Below the pieces are notes generated by a model. That model was not told the DNA's origin and did no database searches. It saw nothing but the letters and a program-made list of their open reading frames with translations. From positions 1-52,350 of the forward strand of contig JAACJO010000067.1 in NCBI GenBank assembly GCA_013368445.1: a stretch of DNA of 52,350 bases. The letters are read 5' to 3'. This DNA is from Leucocoprinus leucothites. Taxonomy: Eukaryota > Basidiomycota > Agaricomycetes > Agaricales > Agaricaceae. Positions 14,900 through 25,994 of the stretch are shown here, in pieces (positions within the stretch are counted from its first letter, which is position 1; each line of letters opens with the position of its first letter). Both the position numbers and the translations under genes were made by a program.

Positions 14900-15147
14900 G
14901 GGAAGAACGACATGTACCCCGAATATTCGCGCGTGTAGTAGGCATAACTGGTTTGGGAAAGATGCTTGAGCTGGTTGCAGAGGTGAGTGTAAGAGTAGTG
15001 CAGTTGGGAGCGGATAGTGCTGTAGTCCGAGAAGGTGGCAAGGCGTCGAGACCTGTTGATCATGTTCCAGGGATCGGCGGAGTTGCAGCATTCCAGCGTC
15101 GGCGTTTCAACCTCCAGCCACAGGATTGTCCCCCTGAGCTGCTTGTT
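14900..15147 (-). pseudogene. F-box gene 5' fragment fused to ACH1 intron 1 (unit 2/3 border)
   Basis: The minus-strand sequence matches the 39360-39620 part of the F-box gene, including the region encoding the conserved Thr-Leu-Glu-Cys block, and stops at the ACH1 intron 1 homologue at 15148. Not open throughout. Confidence 0.7.
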
Positions 15148-16985
15148 GTATGTACTATTTGATTTATGTGATAGATATCATTTACTAAATCACCACCATC
15201 TAGGATCATGGCAGCTGTGTGCCCCATATACTTGTTAACAGTATTCGTAAATTGGCTGGTCAGGATCTACTGAAGTCGGATACCTCAAGTCTGTCTCTTT
15301 GGTATGTTTCTCATGACCCCTTGCGCTGGTCTTGCTTATGACCTCTCCTTTTCTCTTATAGGCCACCACAGCTCACACTGACCTCGATGGTCTCTGTAGG
15401 AATGCAAGTGGAAGATCAACGGGCACAGTTGGGTATAATTGCGAGGGACCCGCATCAGGTTAGAAAGGACATCACGAGGGGGATTCATTAATCGAGCATG
15501 TGAACTATGTTCTTCCTCGAATGATCAGGCTCTGAATGCACTTTGTCTATTTTTATTTTATTTTATTATTCCGGCGTTCCCGAAAGACTTGACATACGGG
15601 TACTAAAATTTTCAAGACTTACGGCGATCCATCTGACTGGGCTGTTGTAGAAGCTACAGGTGTCGCTGAAGACGGATACATCGGTCCCAGTGCGTCAGTT
15701 GGAGCCACTCTTGAGGTCGTCCAGTCGGCAGAGAAGATCATCGCCAAGGTCGACACAAGGATTCCCTACCTCGGGGGTCTCCATGACATCTGTGCCTCCC
15801 AGTCGTCAGTCCTATGTCCATCACCACCCACCTTCCACCTTCACATCCACTCCATGCAAGCCACATACCCACAACAAACCCAACTCACACAGGCCCAGCG
15901 CTTCCACAAGAACGCATGTGCCTCCCCACCATCTCGATTGACCCTGACCGTGTCATGACCGTCATCCAATCCACAGACCCCGACAAGACTGGCGCAAGCG
16001 CTCCCGAAAAATATAATTCACGTGCTCTCGCTCGATGCATTAGTAAGCCCTTGTCTTATTAGAAGAGGTCCGGAGCCTTCGGTTGCCAAATAGTTAGTTT
16101 CATCATGGTTGGACTAGGAAAGTTGCCAGTTCCATCATCGGTGGACAGGTAGAGTGGCCGTTCGACCATGGACAAAAGTATTACAGGGTCAGTTGTCAAC
16201 CTAATACTGTATTTGGGGTGTTTCGGCTGAACCTATTACATTGTTTTGCTTGATGGATACCTTCCTTCCGTCCCCGACCCCGACTCACCGCTCTCAGCAC
16301 TGCAATGAGTATTCTGTTGTCATTACAAGGGTACGTACATTCACCTTCTGCCTTGGCTGTGTTCCATAACACGTTGACGTACCCAAACTCAGCTTGAACC
16401 AGTCTTGCCAAAGTACACGCGCATTTCACTTCAAGTTTGTCGTAATTCTGACACCTCCATATGGATTTGGCAAGTCGCAAGCTCTCCTGAAATTATTCGT
16501 CGGCCGCGTGATCACTATGAATATCTTATTTGAAGTCAATATTGTACGTCTCCTAACCTTTGGGATTAAAGCTCCATTGCAATACTGATGTATCGAACTT
16601 TTAGTATAGCCACGCGAACCCAACTGGTACTCTCGGATCGAGGATGGTGAATGACATATGAAGTTTAGCCGAGCAATTACCTTCGGGGTATATTTATTGT
16701 CCATACTCACTTCATCAGTTCATCACTTATCTTCTAACGAATACTCGTTTCACGAAGTTGGGTTCTATCGGTACTAGCTGTGTCATTCCTTTCGGTTTCA
16801 CACGTAAACCAGACCCCTCCTTTCCGTACCAATTATTATAATTAATTAATCATTGTTTCGAGTTCACTGACGAATGACCCCGGTTTTGATAGAGCATAAT
16901 CTTCCCGAAGTTGGCGCTCAATGAGGTTCTGATGACGCTAGTTGAGCCCTTGATTCTCCTCTCTATGTTGGAATCATGACGTGGA
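15148..16985 (+). pseudogene. ACH1 pseudogene, copy 3
   Basis: ACH1 homology starts at intron 1. Exon 5 is recognisable at about 15576-15810 but a deletion and a TAA break the early codons (tyrosine codons at about 15600 become a stop). Exon 6, 8, 9 and 10 homologues follow in order with frame breaks, and exons 12 and 13 are mostly missing. No plausible coding role remains. Confidence 0.85.
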
Positions 16986-17104
16986 TGAGACCCACCTTAT
17001 CAAATAAACATCATTTGCCCACAGTCGAAAAGGGACCGGCGAAATTGCTCTTGATTGGTGGAAACATAAACAGTACGCTATAATACAATTGGATTACACC
17101 AGGG

Positions 17105-19238
17105 TTAAAAACACCAATCTAGCTGGTCGCCTCCTATTCCCTTGTGACTTTGTGCCCCAACCGGCACAGAATGGGTGACTGTCGAAGTAGCATCGTCGTC
17201 TTCCAGTCCCATTTTTTCCCTCTTAAACCGCATCCGTGATTCCCTGGAATCTCTAGCAAATTTAGCCTGCTCCTTTGCTTTACAAGGCTTCCATTGCCAA
17301 ACTTTCCGTGATGAAGACCCTGATATGAGACCCCGGGACACAGGCTTGCGTGCCTTCGAGACTAGATAAGACCAGACAGTAACTTGGTCCCGGATGTCAG
17401 AAGTCACGTTTGGCGCTGGAGACTCAGATAGGCTTGGCTCGGACATCGTCACCGGAGGAAAGAATTCGTCTAAGAGCCGCTCGCAGAAGTCGATCTTGCC
17501 CTTCCGAGGTTCTTTGACGAGCTTTTCTACCACAAGGAATGAGTTCACCATCACTGTCCGGGGAGGGTTGAACGCAGCCCAGGACAGTTGCTTTCCACCA
17601 AGAACGTCTCGAAGGATCGATTCACAATGAACATGCAGGGTATTAATGATGCATTTAATACAAGGAATATCGTCTGCGAAAATCGCCCGATTATATAAAT
17701 TAGGAGATGCTTCACTTTTACAGAAGTAGGTTATGCACCTTGCATGGTATCTGAATTATCTCCCTGACACTTTATGCCAGGGCATTGTTGGAGCTATTAC
17801 AAATAACCAATGTCACTGTCCGGCCACGTCAGCAAAGCAAACAATCTACATACCTCTTCTAGGAGTGATAAAAGCGAGTAAACCGTTGCCCGAGCGCCTT
17901 CGGTAGCATTACGAATAATTTCTTTCTCCTGGAACATAAAGCTGAGTGTTAACGCTGGATCCTGCAACAATTGGTAACAGCCAGCAGTTTGTATACAACG
18001 CAGTCCTTTCTCGATTGCCAGCGTACTCGAGAAGGCAACGCGAATTTGTTCCAGAAATCTCAGATAAGCCGAGGCTACAGTGTTTATCTTGCATAGTGTA
18101 TCATGAATCAACACCCTGTCGCAGATGTGAGAGAGAATTGAGGAGGGAGATCGCTTTGAAGTAGCTTACGTCAATGAAGAGGATTGGATGTGATTGAAGC
18201 CATAAATCGCATTAGCGCCAAACAAATAATCAAGCAATTGGTAGAAGTTCCATGAAGAGTTGTTTAGGTAGTTCTCCAAGAGACCAACAGCACACTGCGC
18301 ATCGGGCGAATATTCCTCTTCACCATTCCAGAGATTTCTTGTAAATAAGTCGTCGGGTCTTGAGGGAGAGCATACAGTGCCCCGGCAATATTTCCAGAGC
18401 TCCCTAGCTAAGACTTGGACCTTTCAAACGATGATTTTTATTCAGAATGATGTCGAAATAATGAGAATAGAATGATTGAACCTACTCTTATAGCATGTTC
18501 TCTAAACAGTTTTACGAGCTCCTCTCTCGCTGAGTCCAGAACGCCTGAATTCCCAGCTAATAAAGCAAGCTGCCAGCTTTCGTCTAGCAGACGAGCAGCA
18601 TCTATGAGGGAGGTAGCATTCTGCAGAGGGTGCGAAAGGCCGATACTAGCCCGATAGTCTGAGGTTGGGGTCATAATCAAACGGTAGCTGGTCAATTCTG
18701 TAAACGAGCTTACATTCAGCCACTTGGAGTGGGTCGCCTGGGGGGATATCGCGACCTGACAGATCTTCTGCCTTCACATAATCCCCACGCAGCTAACCAA
18801 CTTTTAAGTGAAATGCTTCTTCGTTTACCTGGAGATTCATTATTTACCTCTAGTAATCCATCGTGAAATGTCGTGGCCGTCGATATCATACCCCCTATGG
18901 CTCCTAGAGCCGATGTCCCCCGAGGATTGTTCCCCACAGCTGCCAGAGATACTGAGAGATATTCCACGATTTGGTGTGACATCAGAAGAGATGCTACACA
19001 AACTTCGAATCCAGTTTGCACAAACTTGTCAATTGCGATCCAATGCTCCTTGTGCAGCGAAGATATCACCCAGGGGATTCCAACAATCTTAGTAAGGTCG
19101 CTTCAAACCATCAGGGTCATGTGGCATCTGAGTCGTGAAAGACACTCACGAATCAAGCTTTTGTATAAGATCTTCCACCTGTTTGATCAGTTCGACCGAG
19201 GTTTCGACAAGCGCACTAGGTTTTCGACATCCATTCAT
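17105..19238 (-). CDS. Gene X copy 3, intact (uncharacterised protein, 576 aa)
   Basis: Eight exons, read right to left, splice in frame: 19150-19238, 18848-19100, 18714-18792, 18486-18658, 18170-18420, 17854-18115, 17739-17793 and 17105-17673. All introns have GT/AG ends. The protein has a short acidic/amphipathic start (LIKQVEDLIQKLD), a conserved block HWIAIDKFVQTGFEVCVASL, a helix-rich middle (LLDESWQLALLAGNSG, IQTAGCYQLLQDPAL), a cysteine cluster (CPGIKC, then IPCIKCI and HVHC) across exons 7 and 8, and a basic C-terminal segment (SSSRKVWQWKPCKAKEQ). I recognise no named domain, signal peptide or membrane segment. The exon 2 acceptor is the upstream TTGAAG; the nearer TAAG would shift the frame. 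Paralogous to copies 4 and 5. Confidence 0.82.
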
Positions 19239-19285
19239 GACAACAAGCGTATAGATAATCAATCAAAAGAATGGGCGGGTAGATG

Positions 19286-19294
19286 ATATATATA
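19286..19294 (-). promoter_or_regulatory. TATA-like element of gene X copy 3
   Basis: An alternating TA run lies about 48-56 bases upstream of the ATG at 19238, followed by a C/T-rich leader. The same element sits at the same distance in copy 4 and in weaker form in copy 5. Confidence 0.5.
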
Positions 19295-19562
19295 CCATGA
19301 GGTGGTGTGTGGGATCTCCACAAGCTTCGGAGCTTGGAGCTTAAAGCTGCTTGGAAAAATATCCCTTGGCACCAAGTACTATTCGGGTGCACACAAAATC
19401 AGCACAGCCACTCTGAAGGCCTTCGGAAGGATGACACAATGCGCCACCAGGCTCGACGTCTCCCATCTGCTCTGTCTTCCACCTGTTGGAGCTAGTTCGA
19501 TTTCTAGTGCAAGGCTCCAAGTGCCCATTCCACTAGATGACGAATAACGATACTTCGTTATC

Positions 19563-19735
19563 GTTCAAGCCCTTTATTCCAAGCTCAACCTCCATGTGAG
19601 GACTGACCTGTCGTCAGGACATCTGAAAGCTCACGAGGCTCAGGTACCATTCGACAAGATCCAAGACGATATTCTCCGGGAATTTTTCCTCGTAAATCTT
19701 TCACACCACATGATCGAGCTCTCTAGTAGAGTAAA
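19563..19735 (+). pseudogene. F-box (plus-strand) gene remnant, unit 3
   Basis: The frame reads KIQDDILREFFLVNLSHHMIELS, the first F-box helix also seen before 30767 in unit 5. It then breaks near 19733 and continues with sequence homologous to the 3' flank of the unit 5 gene (31976-32030). The body of the gene, about 1.2 kb, is missing. Surrounding sequence (19295-20364) is otherwise spacer homologous to 30000-30660 and 31976-32590. Confidence 0.7.
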
Positions 19736-20364
19736 CCTTGCGCTTGCGATCGCATACCAGTGTTTCTCTCCGAAGTACAAAATCAACCTTTAGTTGTACC
19801 TCCTCTTGTGATTTTCGCCCTACGTGCTGAAAACTTGCATTGCATTTGCCTCTCGTCACAATGCCATCGTGCTATGTACTGGTTCAAGGTTCAAACATTA
19901 ACTTGAATCCTATTCTGAGACAAATACAGCCAAACAATTGTCTACTCTCAGGTGACATTGTTGACGCTAACTTGAAGTTCTTTGTATCCTACGAAACTCT
20001 TCAGGATTGCTGAGCGACGCGCAACCAAAATCGCACACTGGTGAGTTTCATGACTTTTTACCACGTTTGACGAAGACCGGCTTGATGATAACTGTGCTTT
20101 ATGTTTCTAGTTCCCTCTCGCTTTCCAGGCACTGGATACTCTGCTTTAGCTGGATATGAGGAAGCGCATCATCGTTGTATGTGCCTCCAAGCTTCATACC
20201 ATGCTTGTTATATATTCAAAAACCCTCTTGTTTTCACAGATATCCGATCTTGACTTGACTCGCTTATGTCTACCGTCCTTCCATTGCCTCTGCTCTCAGA
20301 CTCGACTAGGACATTATCACGAGACCGTCCTCCCCCCGCATATAGATGATAATACTGGTCGCTA

Positions 20365-20610
20365 AGGAAGAAAGGGTCGCAGCATGACTCATTGCGGCGT
20401 ATTGAAGCCATAGCTGATCCACGAGAGGTGCTCGAGCTCGTTCCTGGGTAAGGGAAGAGAGGAGGGGATTGGGAGGAACGGGGTCGAGCGGTAGTCTAAG
20501 TAGACAGCGAGCCCCGGAGAGCTGTCATTGATGGCCCAGATAGGACTACAGCACTCCATTGTCGGCGTTACAATGCGCAGCTGCAGGATTGCCCTCCCTA
20601 GATGCTCGAG
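20365..20610 (-). pseudogene. F-box gene 5' fragment fused to ACH1 intron 1 (unit 3/4 border)
   Basis: The minus strand shows decayed equivalents of the HIETPTL and YSDYRS blocks of the 38392-39980 gene (read here as LRIVTPTM and VYLDYRS). The ACH1 intron 1 homologue begins at 20611. Confidence 0.75.
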
Positions 20611-22335
20611 GTATGCTCCATCTAAGCTCAGTGATAGATATCCCCTCACCGTATGACAACCATCTAGATTCCGACATCTGTAAACTCTCATATGCATTCC
20701 AACTGTGTTCGTAGATTGGCCGGGGTTAGAAGGAGCTGGAGAGTTCAAGCCTGTCCCTACTGTACGCTCCTCGTCACTACTCACTCCAGTCTGGCTCATG
20801 ACAACTCTTTTTTCTCTCTCATAGGCCGTCACGGCCCTCATTGAGTCCAAATATATTCCTAGGAACGCAGGCGGAAGGTCGATGGTGGGGTTGTACACGA
20901 CTGCGAGGTACCCGTATTAAGTTGGAAAGGACATCGCGAGGTGATGAATTCTAGTAGGGCGGGCAAACATATATTGAGTGCATAAAATCTTATCTCCCCC
21001 AAACGAACGGACTCTTGACGCGTTCTGTTTGATTCATTTCAGCGTTCGAACACAGTTTGGCCTTCGGGTACTACAAACTTCGCAAGATTCACGGCGATCC
21101 TTTCAAACCTATCGACTGGGCTACTGTAAAAGCTACAGTTGTCACTGAAGACGGGTACCTCGCTCCCAGTGTATTGGTTGAAGCCATCCGTGAGATCATC
21201 CACTCGACAGACAAGATCATTATCAAGGGCAACACTAGGATTCCCAACCTCGATGGTCTCCGCGGCATCCACCACTCATTCGTGCCTCCCAATCATCAAC
21301 CCTCTGTACGTCATTACCCGTCTTGCACCGTCACTGTCACTCCATACTAGCTGTATACTCAACAAGAAACCAATTCATAGGTCGTAACACACTCGCGAGA
21401 CCGCATCGGTCTTCCAGCGATGCCAATCAACCCAGACCGACTCGTCGCCTCATCGAACCCTAATCGCGAGAACACCAGCACAAACGCCTCGAGCGCGACG
21501 ATTCTCGTGCTATCGTCTGATGCCTTATTCAATTCTTATCCGAAGAGACCTGGAGTGGACGGCAGCCAAAGAGTTTGTTTCCTCTTCAGAGTGGGATCGA
21601 GAATATTGCAAACCTGATTATTTGTGGACTGGCAATGGGGCCGTTCAAGCCTGGATGAAGGTGTTGCAGGGTGAGTTGTTAACCTGGTATTCGGGGGTGT
21701 TTTACTTTGACCAATTTTTCCAAAGTAGATGTACACGTCACTTCGAGTTTATTGTAATTGTCACACTCCCACGTAGAACTGGGCAGTCTACATGGACCAA
21801 CTCCTCTCTCAGCAAGTCGCAACTCTCCTGAAACTATTCGTCACATCCATGTTATCGCTATAGACACCCCACTTGAAGTCAATATTGTACGCCTCTCACT
21901 CCTCAAAATTCAAACTCCATTGTTGTACTGACGTGTCGAGCTTTAGTATGGCCAAGCGAACCCGACTCGTGCATTCGCATCGAGGATGATGCTGAATGAC
22001 ATACGGGGTTAAGCCAAGTTGATTACCTTGAGGTACTTTTATCATCTATACTCACTTCGGCCGTCCATCACTGATTTTCTACAAGCAGTTCGTTGTTCCG
22101 CGAAGACGGGTCCGACCGGTACCAGCTGTATCATACCCTTTACTTCACATGTAGACCAAATTTGCAAATTATAATCATCAGTTGATCAGTATTTCAAGTT
22201 GACTGACGAAAGAGCCCGGTTTTGATAAGAACATGATCTTGCTATCGTTGTCGCTGAATAATGTCTTCCTGACGCAAGATAGTTGAACGCTCGATTCTCC
22301 TCTCCCTGTTGCAATCATGACGCCCTGATGACCAT
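20611..22335 (+). pseudogene. ACH1 pseudogene, copy 4
   Basis: Begins at the intron 1 homologue. Exon 5 is fully open at about 21047-21305 (GYYKLRKIHGDPFKPIDWA, RIPNLDGLRGIHHSF), the best-preserved exon of any extra copy. Exon 6 is frameshifted near 21447, exon 7 is deleted so that exon 6 runs into the exon 8 region, and the last exons have decayed. No exon 1. Confidence 0.85.
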
Positions 22336-22428
22336 CAATTGCCCACAGTCGATAAGGGACTGCTGAAACTGTTCCTAATTCGTACCAACAACAATAGTAC
22401 ACTATTATACAACTGATCTACACAAGGG

Positions 22429-24546
22429 CTAAAAAGTCCAATCTAGCTGGTCGCCTCCTATCCCTTTGTGACCCCGCGCACCAGCCTGCACAAAACCGGT
22501 GACTGACGAAGCGGCATCAACTTTCAGCCCATTTTTTTCTCTCTCGAACCGCATCCGTGATTCTCTGGAATCTCTAGCAAATTCAGCCTGCTTCTTTGCT
22601 TTACAAGGCCTCCATTGCCAAACCTTCCGTGATGAAGATGCAGTTCTGCGTTGAATGGATATGGGCTCATGTGCCCTCGAGACGAGGCAAGACCAAACAG
22701 TGACTTGGTCTTGGAAGTCACGAGTCGTATTCGGCGCTGGAGACTCAGATGAACTCGGCTGGGAAATAGCTACCGGAGGAAAGAGTTCGTCCAAGAGCTC
22801 CTCGAAGACGTCAATTCTATCATTTCGAGGTTCGTCGACCAGCTTTTTCACTACAGGAAATAAATTCGCCATTCCTGTTCGGGTAGATTTGAATTTAACC
22901 CAGGACAACCGCTTTTCACCAAGGACATCCCGAAGGATCGATTCAAAATGATCATACAGGGTGTTAATGATGCATTTGGTACAAGGAATATCGTCTGCAA
23001 AAATCGCCCGATTATATAAATTAAGAGATGCTTCGCTTTAACAGAAACATGCTATGCACCTTGCACGGTATCCGAATTATCTCCCTGACATTTTATGTCA
23101 GGGCACTGCTGAAGCTAGAGCGAACGATTAATGTGATTGGTCTTCCAAGCCAGTAAAGAAAACACTCTACGCACCTCTTTTAGGAATGATAAAAGTGAAT
23201 CAACCGTTGCCCGAGCCTCGTGGGTAGCACTCCGGATGGTTTCTTGCTCCTGGGTCATAAAGCTAAGTGTCAACGCTGGGTCTTGTAACAATTGGTAACA
23301 CCCAGCAGTTTGTATACAACGCAATCCTTTCTCGATTACCAACGTACTCGAGAAGGCGACACGCATTTGTTCCAGAAGTCTCAGGTAATTCGAGGCCACA
23401 GTGTTTATCTTGCATGGTGTATCGTGAATCAGCACTCTGTTGCAGATGTGAGAGAGAATTGAGCGGGGACATCGCGTTGAAGTAGCTTACGTCAGTGAAG
23501 AGGACTGGATGTGATTCAAGCCATAAATCGCGTCCGCGCCAAGCAAACAATCAACCAATCGATAAAAAAAGTTCCAAGGAGGGTTGTTAAGGTAGCTCTC
23601 CAGGAGATCAACAGCATGCTGCGCATCGGGCAAATACGCCTCGTCGCCATGCCAGAGATTTTTTAAGAAATTGTCATTTGGATTTGAGGAAGAACGTTCA
23701 GCGCCCTGGGAATATTCCCAGAGATCGTTAGCGGAAACTCGGACCTTTCAGGCAATAATATTTAGTCAGAATGATTTCGAAGTACTGAGGATAGAACGAT
23801 TAGACCAACCCGGATAGTATGTTCTCTAAATACATTTACGAGTTCCTCTCTCGCTGAATCCAGTACGTCTGAGTTCCCAGGTAGCAATGCAAGTCGCCAG
23901 CTCTCATCTAGCGAGCAAACAGCATTTACAAGGGAGGTAGCGGTCTCTAGAGGACATGACGACCTGATACTATCCCGATAGACTGAGGTAGGGTCATAAT
24001 TAAATGGTGGTTAGTCAATTATGGGAGTGAGCTTACATCCAGCTTGGATTAATGGAGAATCTGATATGTCAGCTAGGGTCGTATCATCCTCATGCAGCTA
24101 AATAACTTCAAGTCAAAATCTTGTTCGTTTCAGTGGAGATTAGATACTTACCTCGAGTAGAGCACTATTAAATGCCGTAGCCATCGACATCATATCATCT
24201 ATCACGCCTATATCCGACGTGGACCGAGGATTGTCCTCTGAAATTGCTCGACCTGGCGAACTGAAGTACTCCACGATTCGGCGCGACATCAGAAGAAACG
24301 CTACGCAAACTTCAAATCCAGCTTGCATAAACTTGTCAATTACAATCCAATGGTCCTTGTACGGCGAAGATATCTCCCAGGGGACTCCAGCGATCATAGA
24401 AAGATTACTTCAAGCTGGTATTAGCGCCACACAACGTCTGAATCGCGATAAACATACGAGTCAAGCTTCTGTATAAGATCTTCCACTTGTTTGATTAGCT
24501 CGACTGAGGTTTCGATAAGGACGTTAAGTTTAGTAGATCCACCCAT
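22429..24546 (-). CDS. Gene X copy 4, intact (uncharacterised protein, 571 aa)
   Basis: Exons, right to left: 24458-24546, 24152-24407, 24037-24097, 23810-23982, 23491-23744, 23175-23436, 23060-23114 and 22429-22994. They join in frame, with GT/AG introns at the same places as copies 3 and 5. Apparent stops at 24014-24016 and 23052-23054 fall inside introns 3 and 7. Exon 2 shows that the true acceptor is TTGAAG: the nearer CTAG of copies 5 and 6 is CTATG here. Conserved blocks are HWIVIDKFMQAGFEVCVA, SLDESWRLALLPGNSD, IQTAGCYQLLQDPALTL, the cysteine cluster CPDIKC / DIPCTKCI, and the basic tail SSSRKVWQWRPCKAKKQ. Exon 3 differs strongly from the other copies. Function unknown. Confidence 0.82.
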
Positions 24547-24594
24547 GGCGGCAGCGGTTGTAGATGATAAGTCGAAAGGAAGGGAAGGTAGATG

Positions 24595-24603
24595 ATATAT
24601 ATA
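24595..24603 (-). promoter_or_regulatory. TATA-like element of gene X copy 4
   Basis: Alternating TA run about 50 bases upstream of the ATG at 24546, in the same position as in copy 3. Confidence 0.5.
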
Positions 24604-25194
24604 CCATATACCATGTAGTGTGTGGGATCTCCACGTGTTTTGGGGTTTGGAGCTTGAAAGCTACTTAGAAGCTTGAGTCCTTCCTCGGCCTTGTGACCCC
24701 CCATGCACTAAGTTCGAACCATTGAACTTCGTACCGTTTTTGATCCTGTACCCGGCAATCCAAAGATGGTCAAGCGTCCAGAGGAGCTCACTCTCTGAGA
24801 TAGTGCTTCTTGTATCCATTGCCAGGGGTATATAGATGGCCGACCTTTGTCAACACCAGCATTTACTCACAAAATCCGTGATGCCTTCTCGATGACTAGC
24901 GAACATAGCCTTAACACTTGGTGTTCTATTGGTCTAGAACATTCCAACTGTCAGCGTCTCCTGCGCCGAGCTTCGAAGTGTTTGCCAAAATATCCATCAC
25001 CAATTACTATTCGGGTGCATGTAAAATCAGCACAGCCACCTGGAGGACCTGAAGGGTAGCACGATGCGCCACCAGGCTCAGCATCAGCACAAGCTTGTTG
25101 GAGCTTGGTCGATTGTTAGTGTAAGACACCAAATGCCCATTCACGAATAGCGATACTTCGTTATCATTGCCCTTCATTCCAAGCTCACTCACCT

Positions 25195-25335
25195 TGTGAG
25201 TACTGACCCTTATTGCATCCAGACATCTGGAGCTCACGAGATTCAGGGCACCGTTCAACACGATCCCAAGCGATATCCTCCGAGAAATATTTCTCGTAGC
25301 TTTGTCGCACCATATCATCGAGCTCTCTGACTTGT
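25195..25335 (+). pseudogene. F-box (plus-strand) gene remnant, unit 4
   Basis: A short stretch homologous to 30630-30770 encodes the first F-box helix region (PSDILREIFLVALSHHIIELSDL) and then meets TAA. The sequence then jumps to homology with 32140 and beyond, so the gene body is deleted, with a different right breakpoint from unit 3. The rest of 24604-25789 is spacer without a gene that I can support. Confidence 0.65.
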
Positions 25336-25789
25336 AAAAGCATCAAGAACCCTGTCCTGAGCAAATATTGCCAAACAGTCGTCTATTCTGGGTTGATGTT
25401 GTGACGTCGACGCGAATTTCGAACTTGATGTTCTCTGAATTCTAGAAACTCCCACGCTGCGCGATGCATGAGGCTCCAGGCATTGGCTAACAGTTTTATC
25501 TGGATATGAGGAAGCACCTCATCGTCGTACGTGCATACGAGCTTTATATCATGTTTCTTACATATTCACAAGCACTCTTATTTCTCAGGTGTGCGTTCCC
25601 ATCAGTTGTTCAACGTCAACCTTGACTTGCTGATATCCACAGTCCTTTCATCGTTTCCGCTCTCAGCCTCAACGAGGGCATTTTAATCTCGAACCCTGTT
25701 CCTTCCCGGCACATCGATCGTAATGTGTGTAGTTGAGGAAGAGTTAGATGCAGCCCCACGAGTCGCGTGTATCGTAGGCGCAACCGGTC

Positions 25790-25994
25790 CATGAGGTATG
25801 CTTGAGCCTCTTGAGGAGGCGAGCGAGTGAGGGGAGGTGTTCAGGACAGGAATGGAACTAGCGGCAGATCGAGCAGTGGCCAGAATAGGTGGCGAGGTGC
25901 GGAGAGCTGTCGATGATGATTCAGAGAAGATCACAGCACCCAGCGTCGGCGGTTCAATACGCAACCGCAGGATCTTCTTTCCGAGCTGCTCGAG
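25790..25994 (-). pseudogene. F-box gene 5' fragment fused to ACH1 intron 1 (unit 4/5 border)
   Basis: Minus-strand homology to the 39400-39620 part of the F-box gene, with the LRIEPPTL equivalent of LHIETPTL, up to the ACH1 intron 1 homologue at 25995. Confidence 0.75.

Noticed and set aside
23052..23054. In-frame TAG and two-base shift in gene X copies 3 and 4 near the cysteine cluster
   Set aside because: Explained by intron 7 (GTGCAT...GCAG). The same intron borders exist in all copies and splicing restores the frame.
24014..24016. In-frame TAA in gene X copy 4, seeming to make it a pseudogene
   Set aside because: It lies inside intron 3 (GTAAGC donor after 24037, CTCAG acceptor before 23982), where it forms part of a CTAAC branch site. 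Splicing removes it.
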